The notes below the pieces were generated by a model that was not told where the DNA came from, ran no database searches, and saw only the letters and a list, made by a program, of their open reading frames with translations. The translations under genes were made by a program, and so were the position numbers. Of a DNA stretch of 64,000 nucleotides, positions 15,169 through 27,263 are shown piece by piece. Source of the stretch: Tubulanus polymorphus (lineage: Eukaryota; Nemertea; Palaeonemertea; Tubulaniformes; Tubulanidae); assembly GCF_964204645.1 (NCBI RefSeq), contig NC_134025.1:6391001-6455000 (forward strand), read 5' to 3'. Numbering within the stretch: the stretch's first letter is position 1; every line of letters begins with the position of its first letter.

Positions 15169-18100
15169 TTAACAATCGGTCCATGCCGTTCTGCGCAATC
15201 CATTGTCAGTCAGATTCTTAAACAGGAACGAAGGTTTGCGATCGGGATACCACCGGCGTTCCAAGTTCTCCAGTACTTTTTGGAATCCGGGGTTTAGTTC
15301 AACATTTGGATGATGCTGTCTGACCCATGTATACGCATGGTACAAAGTCATACCGTAATAACCCATAAGGTATTGGATGACAATTGTTGGCGCTCGAGAG
15401 TGCCCTTCGTAACTGTAAATCAAAACTCTTTTATTACACTGTCGAGTTGCTTCGATAAAACAGTTTATTTCCTCGAAATATTGCTCTATCGGCTCAAGAG
15501 AGTTATCGTCAATTCCAATATGCAACTTCGCTCTAGAATGGGGCAAGTCTGAACCGCATGAACATGGACAGATAGATTTCAGTCTCGAAGGTACTTCTTC
15601 AGGACGTTTGTTGGTTATGTCTACCATACGATCAATGTTCAGTTTACATAATAAATGCTGACTGAATGCCGATGTGATATTACCAATAAAGATAAAGTCC
15701 AAAATCTGAGTAACGCATGCATTCCTATAAAATTTGCTATGCGATTCTTCGTTCAAGCTGAGCGTACTGTTTTGTCGGAATTTTTGTTTTCGATTGAGTC
15801 CATTGATGTTCGGCGAACTTGCGCTGATGGCATTTGGTCGCGGGGGACGCGATCGAGTTTTCGAAGTCACAAAAAAGTCCGGCACTGTCAATCTGTGCGT
15901 ACTGAGTAAGGACGAGCTGTTTTCATCGGCGCGGTGTCTGTTAACGCTGAGATTCGGACAGGAACCGATTTGCGATTTATCCTTCATTTCGGCAGATTCC
16001 GGCTTAGGTCTTTCGGATCCGGCGCTGCGATTGCGAACCAGCCTTCGTAAAACTGGCGGTGTCGCTTCGTTTCCCTCGCGCAGATTAGAAATAGCAAAAT
16101 CCGATGTTGAACTGGGTATGATCTTACGATCGGCTAATGATGTATCTTCGATATACGTGGCCGGTATTTCGTCTGATCCAATATCGACCTGGTTCGGCAT
16201 TGTCGGCATGTATATATTGAACTGAGCTGATGGTGCCCTCGTGAGAGGTCGCTTGTAGTGAGACGATTTAGTCATTTCAACCCGATCGCTAGAGGTTATG
16301 TTTCGTGATAGATTCGTGCGTTGTCTGGTCTCTATGGTATTTATTGACATAATATCTTTTCCATCGCCAACTCTGAAAGTAGATATGTGATGGATGGATT
16401 GGTCATTATATGAATTAGAAAAACAAATACGGATAAAACTCTGTTTCCATAGAAATTATAATAAGTTATATACATTTCATGTTGTTATTTTGACTTTTCT
16501 GCGAATTCATTTCAACGTTCACTTTTCCCTTTGTTGTTTTGAAATTTGATATTTCTGCAGAATTAGAATTTTGCAAATTGCAATGAATATTCCAGAGCGG
16601 TGCATTCTTGCGCGTTATATTTCTTGAGTATTTTTGAGAAATATTCATTATAATAAGGAAAGCGAATTTTACCCTCCATGCGTCGTATGTCGAAAATATT
16701 CAATATTCAATTCACCGAAGCGATAGTTAAAAGTACTAAGAGGTATGATAACTCCTGGGGTAAGAGGGCCTCTCCCATGCCAATTTTTATATAAATTTGC
16801 ACTGAATCATATTTTAGCACCCCGTTGTGTTGACGTAATGTATTGACGTAATGAAGTAATGTATTCGCACCTGTTGCACCTCCCCGGCCTCCCCGCACGT
16901 GCCTGAGAGGTGTATAAGCGTTGTCTCGTCTATCGTATCTATGGTAAGGTAGGGACAGGAAAACTAACTGGGAAGTTGCTTGACGCTGATGAAAAATAAC
17001 ACTTATATATTGCCTAATATTATCGACTATGAATAAAACAATGAAACATTAAGGATCAATAAAGTTATTTTGAATTTGAATATATCGTAGATTGAATTGA
17101 ATTGACCTCGATCAGTCAACCAGTCTAACCAGGCAAGAGGTAGGTCATCCTCGCTTGCCAGGGTTCGATTGCCTCCCGCCGAAGCACGCGGGCACATCCA
17201 CTCAACATCAAAGACATAAACAGAAAATAATTTTGAATATTTTGAAACGCCGATATTGATGACGTAGTGAACACCCAATCACATAGTAACCCTTAAACAA
17301 CGCATTAGTTATCAATTTATAAAAAACATTTAACGGTGTTTCATAGCGTCTGAAAAATTACACATCGATTATGCAGGTTTTATTGGTGTAATTCAATGCT
17401 TTTGCGGAAAAGCAAATGTCATATGATGTATCATCACTCTAGATGCATATGAAACTAATGTTTGCATGAACAGTGAACAAATTCACACATTTCAGCCTAC
17501 TGTCAATGGCTGTGGAGTCGGCAGGGCGTTGTCTTCGATCTATGACGTCAACTTGGTACGCTAAATGGACAGCGCTAAAATTGGTCATGAGATATCAAGT
17601 GCTCTATAAACTTACGGCAATATGTTTCTCATATTGTCCACGCCTATTCAATTCCTCACTACCATCACTAGGATGGCGCTATTGTACCTACATATACAGA
17701 TATACTGTAAAGCCATACAACGTACTTGTATCAGCATTGTTACTGAACTTCGAAGCAACGCAACATTTTTGAAATTTGAAGGAGAACCTGCTTGATTCGT
17801 ATCATTAGGGAGACCAATGCACCAAACTGGTTTATGCGAAATCCACAATGAAAGTCATAATACATTTATACCGAGGTGGACGATAAACAATATCCAGAAT
17901 AATTCGGATTAAACTGATTCGAATTATGCGGGTTTGACCTATCATATTGCGCGAACCATATCAGAATGAATTCTACCTTTCTCCGTACACGTAAAAACAA
18001 CTTCTATCCTATTCTCATTGTTTACCATTCTCGGAAAATCTATTACGAACAATTTGCGTATCGTAATCAATCAGGTCTAGATTATGTTAGTTAATGTTAA

Positions 18101-18733
18101 GTTAATTAATAGAATTACGCACGTACGTACGTATGTCGTTACAGCACCATCTTAAGTTTGGAAAATAAATTTCAAATTAGATCCTTTATTCGAAAATTTC
18201 TATCAGAAATACAATGCAAAACTATGCTTTTAAATGAAATTGTATATTAATCTAGAGTCGTTTTATCATTTCGATCATGCCTATATTATGAACGAACATG
18301 ATCCTTGACATATCCAACGTAACCTTTATAGTTTATAGATAATGTCTTTAAACCATCTTAACATGATTCCAAAGCCAGAACTAAAAACCTATTTCACAAA
18401 GACACGGATTCGATCTGAACTTTACATCACATTCGCTTCCTGGTAAAACGCGAGTCGTAACCTGGGCAGAGTTTTGGGCTAAGATCTGACTTTATTTCTA
18501 TTTGCAAATGAATTAAGTTCATAACTTCACCTCGCTTATATAACGCACACAATCCACGTACTGATTCCATCAAGAAACCACATATTTAAGAGATATCATC
18601 ACTCGGATGGTCCCACTTACTAGCTCCAAAATATAACTTAATTAGCTTTAGAAAATACATACCTGCAGAGACTGTTTTGAATGTCACTGTCGTGTTCTAA
18701 ACCTAATTCTAAACTAATTCTATCGATTCCCAT
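15169..18733 (-). CDS. DUSP-family pseudophosphatase (catalytic Cys to Ser)
   Basis: Two coding exons on the minus strand: exon 1 at 18663-18733 (ATG, MGIDRISLELGL..., ending ctctgcag|gtatgt) and exon 2 at 15169-16372 (acceptor ctttcag). Phase fits exactly, giving 424 aa. If exon 1 were not used, translation could start at the ATG at 16350 (393 aa). Residues about 1-240 are low-complexity, Ser/Arg/Pro-rich and probably disordered. Residues about 244-399 form a dual-specificity phosphatase domain: ILDFIFIGNITSA at the start, the aspartate loop HIGIDDNS, and then the P-loop VLIYSYEGHSRAPT. The family motif is HCxxGxxR; here His is Tyr and the catalytic Cys is Ser (residue 344), while Gly and Arg (350) remain. 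So it should not hydrolyse phosphate but may still bind phosphoproteins, as STYX-type pseudophosphatases do. The rest of the fold is conserved, which argues against simple decay. Confidence 0.82.
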
Positions 18734-19349
18734 CAGTCGACTAAGTGACAGCCCGTATGATATCTCCATGACTACGATTATGATGCCGATGTTGCTGCTG
18801 CTGCAACCGTCTTGCGTATGACAGGGAACAGTAATACATTATCATTCGCACTATTTGTTTTGAACGCTAGAACCCGATGAGTCCGATGACACTAAAGCTA
18901 TAATAAATCTTTGCAGTTAATCAACTCTCGTGTAATTCTGTAGTACGATTCTAATGAATATCAATCTGATCGCATGTGGCTGTTCAGAATTGGCAGCAAC
19001 ACGAATATCAAAACCATGCGACAAAACACAACATCAACCAAATGTTTTCCATTTTTTCGTCAATTCAAAATCATTTCATGATATGTGAAACAAGTGTCGT
19101 ATCAATATTATCTCACAGAAATTATGCTATCGATTCGCTTATTCAATTCAGCATCATTTTTCCGGATGTTCAGATTTTTCGATGAAACAGTAAATGTTTC
19201 AATTCTTTGCTTGTCAGTGTGTAATACTTCCGCTAAAATTATCAATCTAATTAATATATTATCTATCTAATTAATCTATCTACCTATCTTCAAATTGTTT
19301 AATATCTATCGACAGTATGAAGCTCAGTCTCTCGCCAATATCATATTCT
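18734..19349. other. Spacer, nothing recognised
   Basis: About 600 bp upstream of the phosphatase-like gene's first coding exon. It presumably includes that gene's promoter and 5' UTR. No clear motif, repeat or coding exon is visible. Confidence 0.4.
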
Positions 19350-19790
19350 ACTGAAGGTCAATGAACTTTCACAAAGCTGAAATCCGAGCTGTTATACGCA
19401 CATAAGATATCTATTTTTGATCGTTTTGCCGTAGTCAAACAGACGAATTAGTCAGAATAAGGCTTCCATCGATTTGCACATATCTTTAGGATAATTTGTT
19501 TACCTCACCAGGTTACCTTCTTTGATTCTTAACTAAGAACTACCTTCTTTGGTTACCTTCTTTGATTCTAAACTAAGAATTCTTTGATTTAAACCACTTT
19601 TACTGAAGGTCAATGAACTTTCACAAATCCTAAATCCGTGCTGTTATACGTACATAAGATATCTATTTTTGATCGTTTTACCGTAGTCAAACAGACGAAT
19701 TAGTCAGACGTATTTATGATAAGGCTTCCATCAATTTGCACCTATCTATAGGATAATTTGTTTACCTCACCAGGTTACCTTCTTTGATTC
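19350..19790. repeat. Tandem duplication of a ~180 bp unit
   Basis: Unit 1 (19350-19528) and unit 2 (19602-19790) share long identical runs, such as ctgaaggtcaatgaactttc, the tatctatttttgatcgtttt block and the tttacctcaccaggttacct block. Unit 2 has a small insertion of about 10 bp. The spacer also repeats the ttaccttctttgattc motif. No coding potential is seen. Confidence 0.85.
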
Positions 19791-20046
19791 ATTTAAACCA
19801 ATCGCGATTTCTGAAAGGCCGTAAGTTCGTAAGATATGATCGTTACTGACTTGAGGAAATAGATTATCGGGACTCTAATGAGCCGTACCTATGCGGGCAC
19901 AATTGATTCGGGAAGTCTATGGAAATTGATCCCGATCGCTCAATATCGGTAGTTAGCGAGACAAAGTTCGGTCTTCCTTTCCAACATCAAACGAATGTAA
20001 TGCGAGGCAAGCCTATGGGAAATGTAAATTTAAGGAGTAAACGAAA

Positions 20047-20394
20047 TATAAGCCGCGATCACACGGCGACAATAATTGGCCCGGGTCAAATTGTCACGGA
20101 TCAGGCCCGACTCAAATTTGGCCCGTGCCTAATTATTAGAGAACGCATTCACACGTGAACCACTCATTCGATATTAAACAATGCGTAAACCAAGCGAAGT
20201 GAGTCACTTCCGGAACCTGTAGCATTTCACGCGCAACGATTTAACCCGTGTAAAATTTGGCTCGGGCCTGGTCCAACGTTTCCGGCCAGATTTGGCCTGG
20301 CAAAACAAGTGCGGGCCCGTTAGGCACCCAAGTGAACAGTTGTTCCCGGCCAAATTTGTCCCGGACTACAAATGCTCGTGGAATCGCGGCTATA
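20047..20394. mobile_element. MITE-like element with GC-rich core
   Basis: The ends are inverted: tataagccgcgat at the left and atcgcggctata at the right. The core is unusually GC-rich for the region and repeats motifs such as aatttggcccg, ggcccggg and its complement many times in both orientations. There is no open frame of note. It sits about 140 bp past the stop of the first EF-hand gene, close to that gene's 3' UTR. Confidence 0.65.
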
Positions 20395-20442
20395 TACATA
20401 GAAGAGACTACGAATGTACATGTATTTATTTGATAATGAACC

Positions 20443-20448
20443 TTTATT
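20443..20448 (-). terminator. Candidate poly(A) signal of EF-hand gene 1
   Basis: AATAAA on the minus strand, about 90 bases after the stop codon at 20537. Confidence 0.45.
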
Positions 20449-20536
20449 AAAACATGGAACAAATGGTACAAAAAACAATTCGAAGCGCCACAAATTGTCT
20501 CAGGTAACAATAACAATGCATCATCTATTCAATATT

Positions 20537-22245
20537 CTACTCGGAATCGCTGTGTAGTCCGATTATGTGTACTCTAGTTTCCAGGGATTCCGAATAACAA
20601 TCAAATATATACTTTCCCGGTCCGAATTCTTCCCTTCCAACTACGAAATTTGCAAAAAGCTGCGCAAACGTTCTCTCGTCGAATTGGTGTCGATCATTCT
20701 ACGCAGGAAAAAAACATATGTTATTACATGAATATCTTACATTCGATTCTAACTGCTTTCAAGACCTGAAAGTGACTATTGCCCATTAATATGAATCACG
20801 AAGACGTATGATGTTGAAATAAACAATACCCTCCCATTTTCTTGGTCATTTGAGTTTTATAAGAGCGCGATGATTTACTCAAGCCACGTTATATAGATGG
20901 GTAAAATGAGCATACTTATGAATAAAGTGCAATTAAGGATGAAAACGAAAACCAGAGTCAGTCTACACGTTGTTTACGTTTAAAGATGTTTTCGAACTCG
21001 ACAATAAATATCATCTTTTGGGGTGGTAGAGGTTATGGTTATACGACTTAATAAGTCTTAATTTCAATGATACGTACATCTGTGATTCGATCGTAAGCTT
21101 GCCGGCATTTGATCTTATACTCTTCAGTTTGCAGTGATGTTTTTTTCAGAAACTCAACGTGAAATTGATATAGTTCATTCACACTTATACTACCACTACC
21201 TGCAGAAATTGTTAATAACAATCATATGATTTGTATGATTTGACATCTATTAACTAAAGAAAGATCTGCGATGCAATGAATGATGTAAGTGGGAAAGATT
21301 GTAGATTATTTTACAATAGCGAGTCAAGTTACGTCATGTCCGTATATTTATATATAGACTCTTACAACTTTTATTGATAACACTGAAAAGTAGTTGAGAA
21401 ATTCCAGAAACCCATATCGGCAAATTGCAAGTTCCTTTCATCTTAGCAAGTATAGCACTCCAAATGCGGTACCAATCTGCTAATTTTACCTTTCCTGAAA
21501 GTGAAATGTCGTAGATATAGTAAATTGGTGGTCACACCCACTGGCAATCATCATCCGTCTCATCCATGGTCGGTCAGAGGGTGACATTGAATATTAGGTG
21601 TCATTCAATATTACGTATTTCAAGAACTGACCTTGATTCTTATATTCACACTCATTCCCTCGGTATAGATTTGATGACATTTCTAGTAAAGATTCAAATA
21701 ATGTGTCTAAGGTCCACCATGATACTTGGACAGTTCGGAATTCTTTGTTCCAGCCCGTATATTGAAGAATTTTCTAAAAACAAAAGGCAAAACGTTGTCA
21801 GCTCTATCAAGCAGGGCAAGTTCTCAGTGGTTTCTATTAAATCAGCCTAACCATTTATATACCTAGCACCGAACGCTATATGCTTATACATGATAGTCAT
21901 TTAAGATTTGAATAAGGTTAGAATACAAACTTATTGATTAGATATATTTACTTTTTTTAATTCATTGAAATCATCGGTATCAAGACTTGCATCATTTTTC
22001 GAATCTGAAACTCACATACAGGATATATACAAATACATAGCCGAAAGAATAGTGTATGCGTTGGACTCAAACACGGTGATGCATGTATAGAAATATCATA
22101 AAATTTTATAAAACTAGCTACTAGCATGTTAGAAGTGTTATCTGCTTGTTGTATGAATAAGCATGAACATACTTTTTGAAGCAGCAAAGAACAAAAACAG
22201 TTTCTCCAATTTGGTTTTTTGAAAATCGGACATAGCACGCATCAT
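20537..22245 (-). CDS. Calexcitin/SCP-like EF-hand protein, paralog 1
   Basis: Six coding exons on the minus strand: 22173-22245, 21952-22004, 21632-21773, 21366-21494, 21078-21199 and 20537-20698, giving 226 aa with every phase matching. Three in-frame ATGs open exon 1 (22245, 22242 and 22233); the third gives MSDFQKTKLEKLF, the usual family beginning. The layout follows the calexcitin/sarcoplasmic calcium-binding family: N-terminal EF-hand, the ILQYTGW helix, a DW-type second hand (GKVKLADWYRIW), a third hand at about residues 130-141 (NKSCSGSISVNE) and the closing AYDRIT...FDERTFAQLF...GPGKYIF block. The calcium loops are poor: the third has Asn and Ser where Asp is usual, and the first two lack most acidic ligands. 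Binding is therefore probably weak. The tail after GPGKYIF runs about 20 residues further than in typical members. A sister gene lies at 28.0-29.7 kb. Confidence 0.8.
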
Positions 22246-23358
22246 CTCGATCCTACAACTGAGAGTGTTCCTGGCGAAAAGAAATGCGTTATCGATGAAC
22301 AAGAAAACTAACTGACTATGCCGAAAATAAACATCTAGTGCCCTTCAATGGATATAAGCGACAGTTGAAGGGCAAACGTTGATGACTAGAATAAGTCCAT
22401 AAGGTCTATTTACACCTAATCTGCTGACGAGAAATTCTCCGAAACTTCAAAACGTAAATCAATCTTCGTATCCCCAGGATGCTTTCATTCGGTAAAAACC
22501 CACCGAAAAAAAACAACATAATGTTCTATGCGTGTTTATATATATCACTGCGGTTGGGAATTGCGTCTTTTTTAACTATATCATACAATCTAAATAACAA
22601 CTCCCGTGGATTCTGTTTTGCTAGCTTAATTAGCGATATATCTTACCTCATAAAACATACAATTAAGATCCAAAAAACCAGTCCATTTTGAGCTTGTTTT
22701 GGTTTTTAAATCGTATCGTACTGCTCTAGAACATATACTGCTGTACAGTAGTACACTGAATTATTTGCTAATGCGAACAGGTTTTCTACTCACTGTTGCT
22801 CGACCGCTGTCTGTATACACTGTCTGCGTAAGGTCGGAATTTTGTTATTCCGTAATTAAAATAATTCAATCACGAGACACTCATACGTCGTGCTGGTACT
22901 CTAACCCAGTTAACTTGTACATGAATATATATTTCATTTATCACCACAACCCATCCACCTTGTCTTAGACTATGTCACTGTCTTGCTCAAACTGATGTTT
23001 CGGGAAAAAATCACGTCAACAAATAACCTTTGTTTCTTGTACACCTTATAGTTATTGATGCACCTTATAATTATGAAATCGAGCGAGCATATTTCATTTG
23101 GAGTTCGAATTCGGAAGAATCATGGATGACTATAGTTACGTCAGATATAGTTGACAATATGTCATCTTAAGGAGGTGCGATCGTGAAGTCTGATCGAAAA
23201 GTTTTTTGTTCAAATCAGGTTTTGTCAATTAGTAATAATTCTCTAATATAAAACTCAAAACCAAAATACATAAATATATGTAATCCAAATACTCAGATGT
23301 AACGGAAGATAATCATATTAAATGAGACGAGAAGATACACAATATCCGTGTAAGATGA
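22246..23358. other. Spacer between EF-hand gene 1 and the receptor gene
   Basis: About 1.1 kb with no supported gene. A short hairpin (gcccttcaa ... ttgaagggc) lies at about 22341-22372. Open frames of 70-89 codons on the plus strand have no recognisable features. Confidence 0.4.
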
Positions 23359-23359
23359 T

Positions 23360-23502
23360 AGCGAGAGAAATCCCACAATAAATTCAGCCAAAACGAGAAA
23401 CTTGAAATAAATTCAGCCGAAACGAGAAACTTGAAGATTCTTGAATCTTGAAAATCTAAGTTTCTCGTTTTGGCTGAATTTATTGTGAGATTTCTCTCGT
23501 AA
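23360..23502. repeat. Inverted repeat with ~43 bp arms
   Basis: The left arm (about 23360-23405, beginning gcgagagaaatcccacaata and containing cagccaaaacgagaaact) is repeated inverted at about 23459-23502 (aagtttctcgttttggctga to ctctcg). Part of the left arm (ataaattcagccgaaacgag) is also repeated directly in the loop. Folded, it gives a long hairpin. It may be a small foldback element; there is no coding content. Confidence 0.8.
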
Positions 23503-23509
23503 TCATATT

Positions 23510-23800
23510 AAATGATGCATCGTTTGTCTTAATAACTTGCGACAAAGATATTAACGTAGGTGATCGATCCATCACATGAGATGAATTTATAGATATTACT
23601 CGACAAGCAAGATGGGGCAGAATGGCAGTTTCTATTCGACGCTTCTAATGCAAGTGTTTCTCCTCAGAAAATTCCTGCAATGTTTGCGGTGGACGGTAAC
23701 TCTAGAGACACGTTCAGTATGCATATCGCCAGTTAACCACTTGCATGAGTTAAATTTATATCAACAAATCCAGCAAATTTATTGCCCAATGTCTCGAAAA
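23510..23800 (-). pseudogene. Decayed EF-hand gene exon (relic)
   Basis: This stretch aligns by eye with 29090-29360, the third exon and flanking intron of EF-hand gene 2. Shared blocks include tgatgcat-gtttgtctt, atggggcag, and cagtatgcat-gccagtt. In the exon frame of the intact gene it has an early stop (taa), a second stop and shifted frames. No other exon of the family is visible nearby, so it is a fragment rather than a working gene. Confidence 0.55.
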
Positions 23801-23924
23801 ATCGAAAGGACAAAAATCATGTTTGCTTTCTGTGTCTTTATTCTACCAACATCATCAACAACATAAATGATATTTAATTTCATGTAGGTTTATATCAAAT
23901 TCATCAGGTGGTCTTCAGGGTAAG

Positions 23925-23930
23925 TTTATT
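23925..23930 (-). terminator. Candidate poly(A) signal of the receptor gene
   Basis: AATAAA on the minus strand, about 115 bases past the receptor stop codon at 24046. Confidence 0.4.
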
Positions 23931-24045
23931 TCGGTGCTATAACCAAATAACCAATTAAACGAACTGAACACGCTTAGAACTCTGGAATCGGATGATGGAT
24001 GACATAAGCAACCTTTCGCTGTCAGTTGTCGAATAGTTATCTGCG

Positions 24046-27000
24046 TTATGGTGATAATTCTTGAGATTGATCCATGTTTCGAAACATAGCAATAACTCTT
24101 TTGTTACCAATCAAAGCTATACATATGAGGACACCTTGACAAGAATTTAGAACATCAAAAATATACCATATAACGTCACTATTCATGGCACTGGCCACAA
24201 ATCCGAGGATCCATGTGCATCCTATTAAACATGACATTCGTCCGAATATAATTATTTCCATCTTACGCGCTTTCTGTTTATGGTCGTCTGAAGACTTTCC
24301 CGACAAAGATAATATATCTTTGATGATGATGAACAAAAAAACGTTATTAACAAAAATAATCAGACCAACTGGGACCACAAAGCCGTATAAGAGAAAACTG
24401 AAATTCTTAATCCAACAGATTCTTAAGTTACCATAAACTAAACCTTTGAAATTTGTCAAGTGGCTGAGATGCAGAACCAGGCATGTACCGACAATCAGAG
24501 ATGGGGATAGCCAGATTGGAATGAGGAACTTGATAATCGGTATATTTTTCCTATGTGCGAGCGCAGTGGCGAGGTCCGATGAAAATGAACGAGACATGTG
24601 AAAAGCCAGTGCCTTCATTGATGCGAAGACAACCAACCACAGATAGTGCTTTATTGCGGCAAACGCTACGCATAAGTCTGAATTATTTGTCCCCATGGTA
24701 CCCAGGAGAAGAACATGAGCCAAAAGTAGACTAATGCACAAATTCAAAATGAGTTTACCTGGAAATGTGCGCAGTTTTGGTAAAATAAGATACGCCATAA
24801 CCGTTAGCAGGAGACACAGGATTGATAGACTGCTGCCGGTTACTGTGATGATGAAATGTGTAGATTGATAGTCGGGAGCAGTACAAACAGGTTGTTTACT
24901 GCTAGGATCGACAACTCTGATACAATCTTTTAAAGGTGTTGTGCATACCTTTGTATGAATTACTTGGGAACCATTTGCGTACTGAAATAATTTATACAAG
25001 GTCATCACTTTCGATTTATCGTCGAAATTCACATTTGTATCGGGAACGGGAATATTTCCAGTTGCCAATGCCGTGTTATCGATTTCTTTCCAATCGGTGC
25101 AGACGCTGCTATCTGACGTGTCTTCATAAACTACGTAACCTTCAAATTGCCAGAGTGCATTTTCCCGGAAAACGCAGCTCTCCAAAATTGATCGAACTTT
25201 TTGCAATTCAAATGTATAGTTGCAACAATTGCTCAAATCAGCAGTAATAATTTCTTTGTTTGCAGTAAAGATATAATTTGATTTATCAGTGTATCTGAAA
25301 CTTTCGTATGTTTTCAGCTCTAACTGTGCTTTCCAATCATATCCGTTATGACATCGTTTGGTCTTCAACCATTGACTTATGTCATCTATATTCTCTATGT
25401 AGAATGATTTATCTACAGAAAATGTAAACCTTACACGGACATTCACTAGCCTTTTTTGTTTAAGAATACAAGATTCGCCAAACTGTTTGTAACCAAATAA
25501 ACACCCGCGATTCATACACATTTGATTTTCATAATCTAGCATTTTGTTTTTACTTCGGCATTCAGATGATACCGGAAGTATCAAATCACGCCCATCCCTT
25601 GCCATTAAACCACTTGTGAAGCTGAAATCCAGCAAAATATTTAAGCCAACTGTTACAATAGGCTTTGTTCTGTTTCGTTGTCCGCATTGAGATACTGCGA
25701 TACGTTTATTCGGGTGTTTGCAAAACCAGCAATGAAAATTCTTATACGTTATCATGTGACCATCTTCAAATACTGATATAGGACTCAAAATCTTCATGCA
25801 ATTGCTACATGAGGGTGTGAGTGGCAGCTTAACTGGGGGTTTGGGGTCGTCCCCTTTCAATGTAACACGTTTGGGGGCAAATAACTGTTCGGCTGGCATC
25901 GATACTACATCATTACCCGGCAGCCAATCATCCAAACAACGTATTATACCTGCCGATTCCTTTGGAAACGAGTAAACGAGAGAACTATAAGCTAGAAGTT
26001 GGTTTCTTAGTTTGAGTTCAATCAGTATTTGAGTCAGGTTACTGATGGATGGATGTTTGATACGAATTTCAGGTAATCTCAAACCGAAGCGTGTAAAACC
26101 GTGACAACGAGCGCAGTGTATATTTTTGAAGGGAAGTGAGTTATCTGCAAGAATTGGCATGTTAGCAATGATATCCAATTCTGAGTGACTGTCCCCTTCG
26201 CAAAGCGCCTTGATTTCAAGTTGTTGAAATGACTGTGGACAACGACTTATTGTCCACTTTGAAGATATGCATTTCGCATATTTAGAATATTCCATAAATA
26301 TCCTCCGGTTTAGTGCATCGTTCAATCCTATTCGATTGAATTCTTTACTTTCGCATTGTGAACGAAAGCAACAGTTTCCTGTGATATCACAAGTATTACT
26401 GCAGTAACATTTCTGGTCATTCGGAACATTTTCACATCTCGTGCCAATAAATCTACCTTCCAGAAACGGTATAGCGGGTACATAATGTATTACTTGTGAT
26501 TTATGATTACTCGATTGTTTATTAGGAGGGTCTGTCTGGTCGTCCCGTATTTGATCGTCCCGGCTGAAGCTTTCACCATTTTGTTCGTTGATTATAGACT
26601 TATTGCTCTGGGACCCGTCACGTGAGAAATCGTTATTGTTTGTCGAACCATTTACAGGAGTAGCTCGTGTTTGTTGATCCGTAGCAATTGATACAATCCC
26701 AGTGTTATTCTGAGGCAGTACTGCGTTTAACCTACTCACAATCAGAATGACTGAAAATACAAAATACAAGAAAAAATGTGATGATATGGGTACAGAAATA
26801 CAATACACTAGGTGTCCCTTTTTGCTAGCTAGTATTAGATAACCTATCCATTCTCTATATACATCTCTCATCTCACTTTTTTGGCAACTAATCTATAACC
26901 TCTTCTTTATATTCAAGCGTTTCTTAACTACTTCAACATCATAACCATGAACATAACAAGTTCTTTGTTTTGCCATTAGCATTGTTTAAAATGCAAAATA

Positions 27001-27263
27001 ACCATTTACATACGCATATAGACATTCATCAATTGACGAAATGTATTTATATCATCATTTACGCAGATATAAATCAATTGTGTTGTCGTCTTGAATAATG
27101 TTATGTTATTTGTAATAAGATGATATTTTGATTAAATACAACATAACGTTCTTATATCCAGACATAAGAAATAAATAAGACTTATATAGATGATCGAATA
27201 GAATTAATATCTCTTACCTAACGCCGTTGTCAATCGAATCTGACCGATGAATAGCAGTGACAT
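24046..27263 (-). CDS. 7TM receptor with somatomedin-B-like module
   Basis: The main exon is 24046-26750. A short first exon at 27218-27263 (MSLLFIGQIRLTTAL, donor ttag|gtaaga) joins an acceptor (tattttcag) in matching phase and supplies a signal peptide, giving 916 aa. Without it the open frame runs to an ATG at 26871 (941 aa). After a Ser/Asn/Gln-rich linker, residues about 121-148 hold a C...CxC...C...GxCC...C cluster typical of somatomedin-B domains. A long Cys-rich ectodomain follows, then seven hydrophobic segments at about residues 647-895 (first FIITVTGSSLSILCLLLTV; sixth IIFGRMSCLIGCTWILGF). The 7TM block resembles secretin/adhesion and Methuselah-like receptors, for example CTWILGF in TM6. 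I see no GPCR proteolysis site (HL-S/T). The likely role is a cell-surface receptor for an extracellular or peptide ligand; the ligand cannot be told from sequence. The 7TM region has no introns. Confidence 0.82.

Noticed and set aside
15310-16225. Plus-strand frames of 80-163 codons opposite the phosphatase-like gene
   Set aside because: These are antisense shadows of the real minus-strand exon.
21366-21489. Alternative acceptor for exon 4 of EF-hand gene 1, five bases downstream
   Set aside because: It works only if exon 3 (21632-21773) is skipped; with that exon, which matches paralog 2, the acceptor before 21494 keeps phase and exon length.
24046-26871. Single-exon 941-aa form of the receptor
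   Set aside because: Possible, but an upstream exon (27218-27263) joins in phase at a good acceptor and gives a better signal peptide, so I prefer the 916-aa two-exon form.
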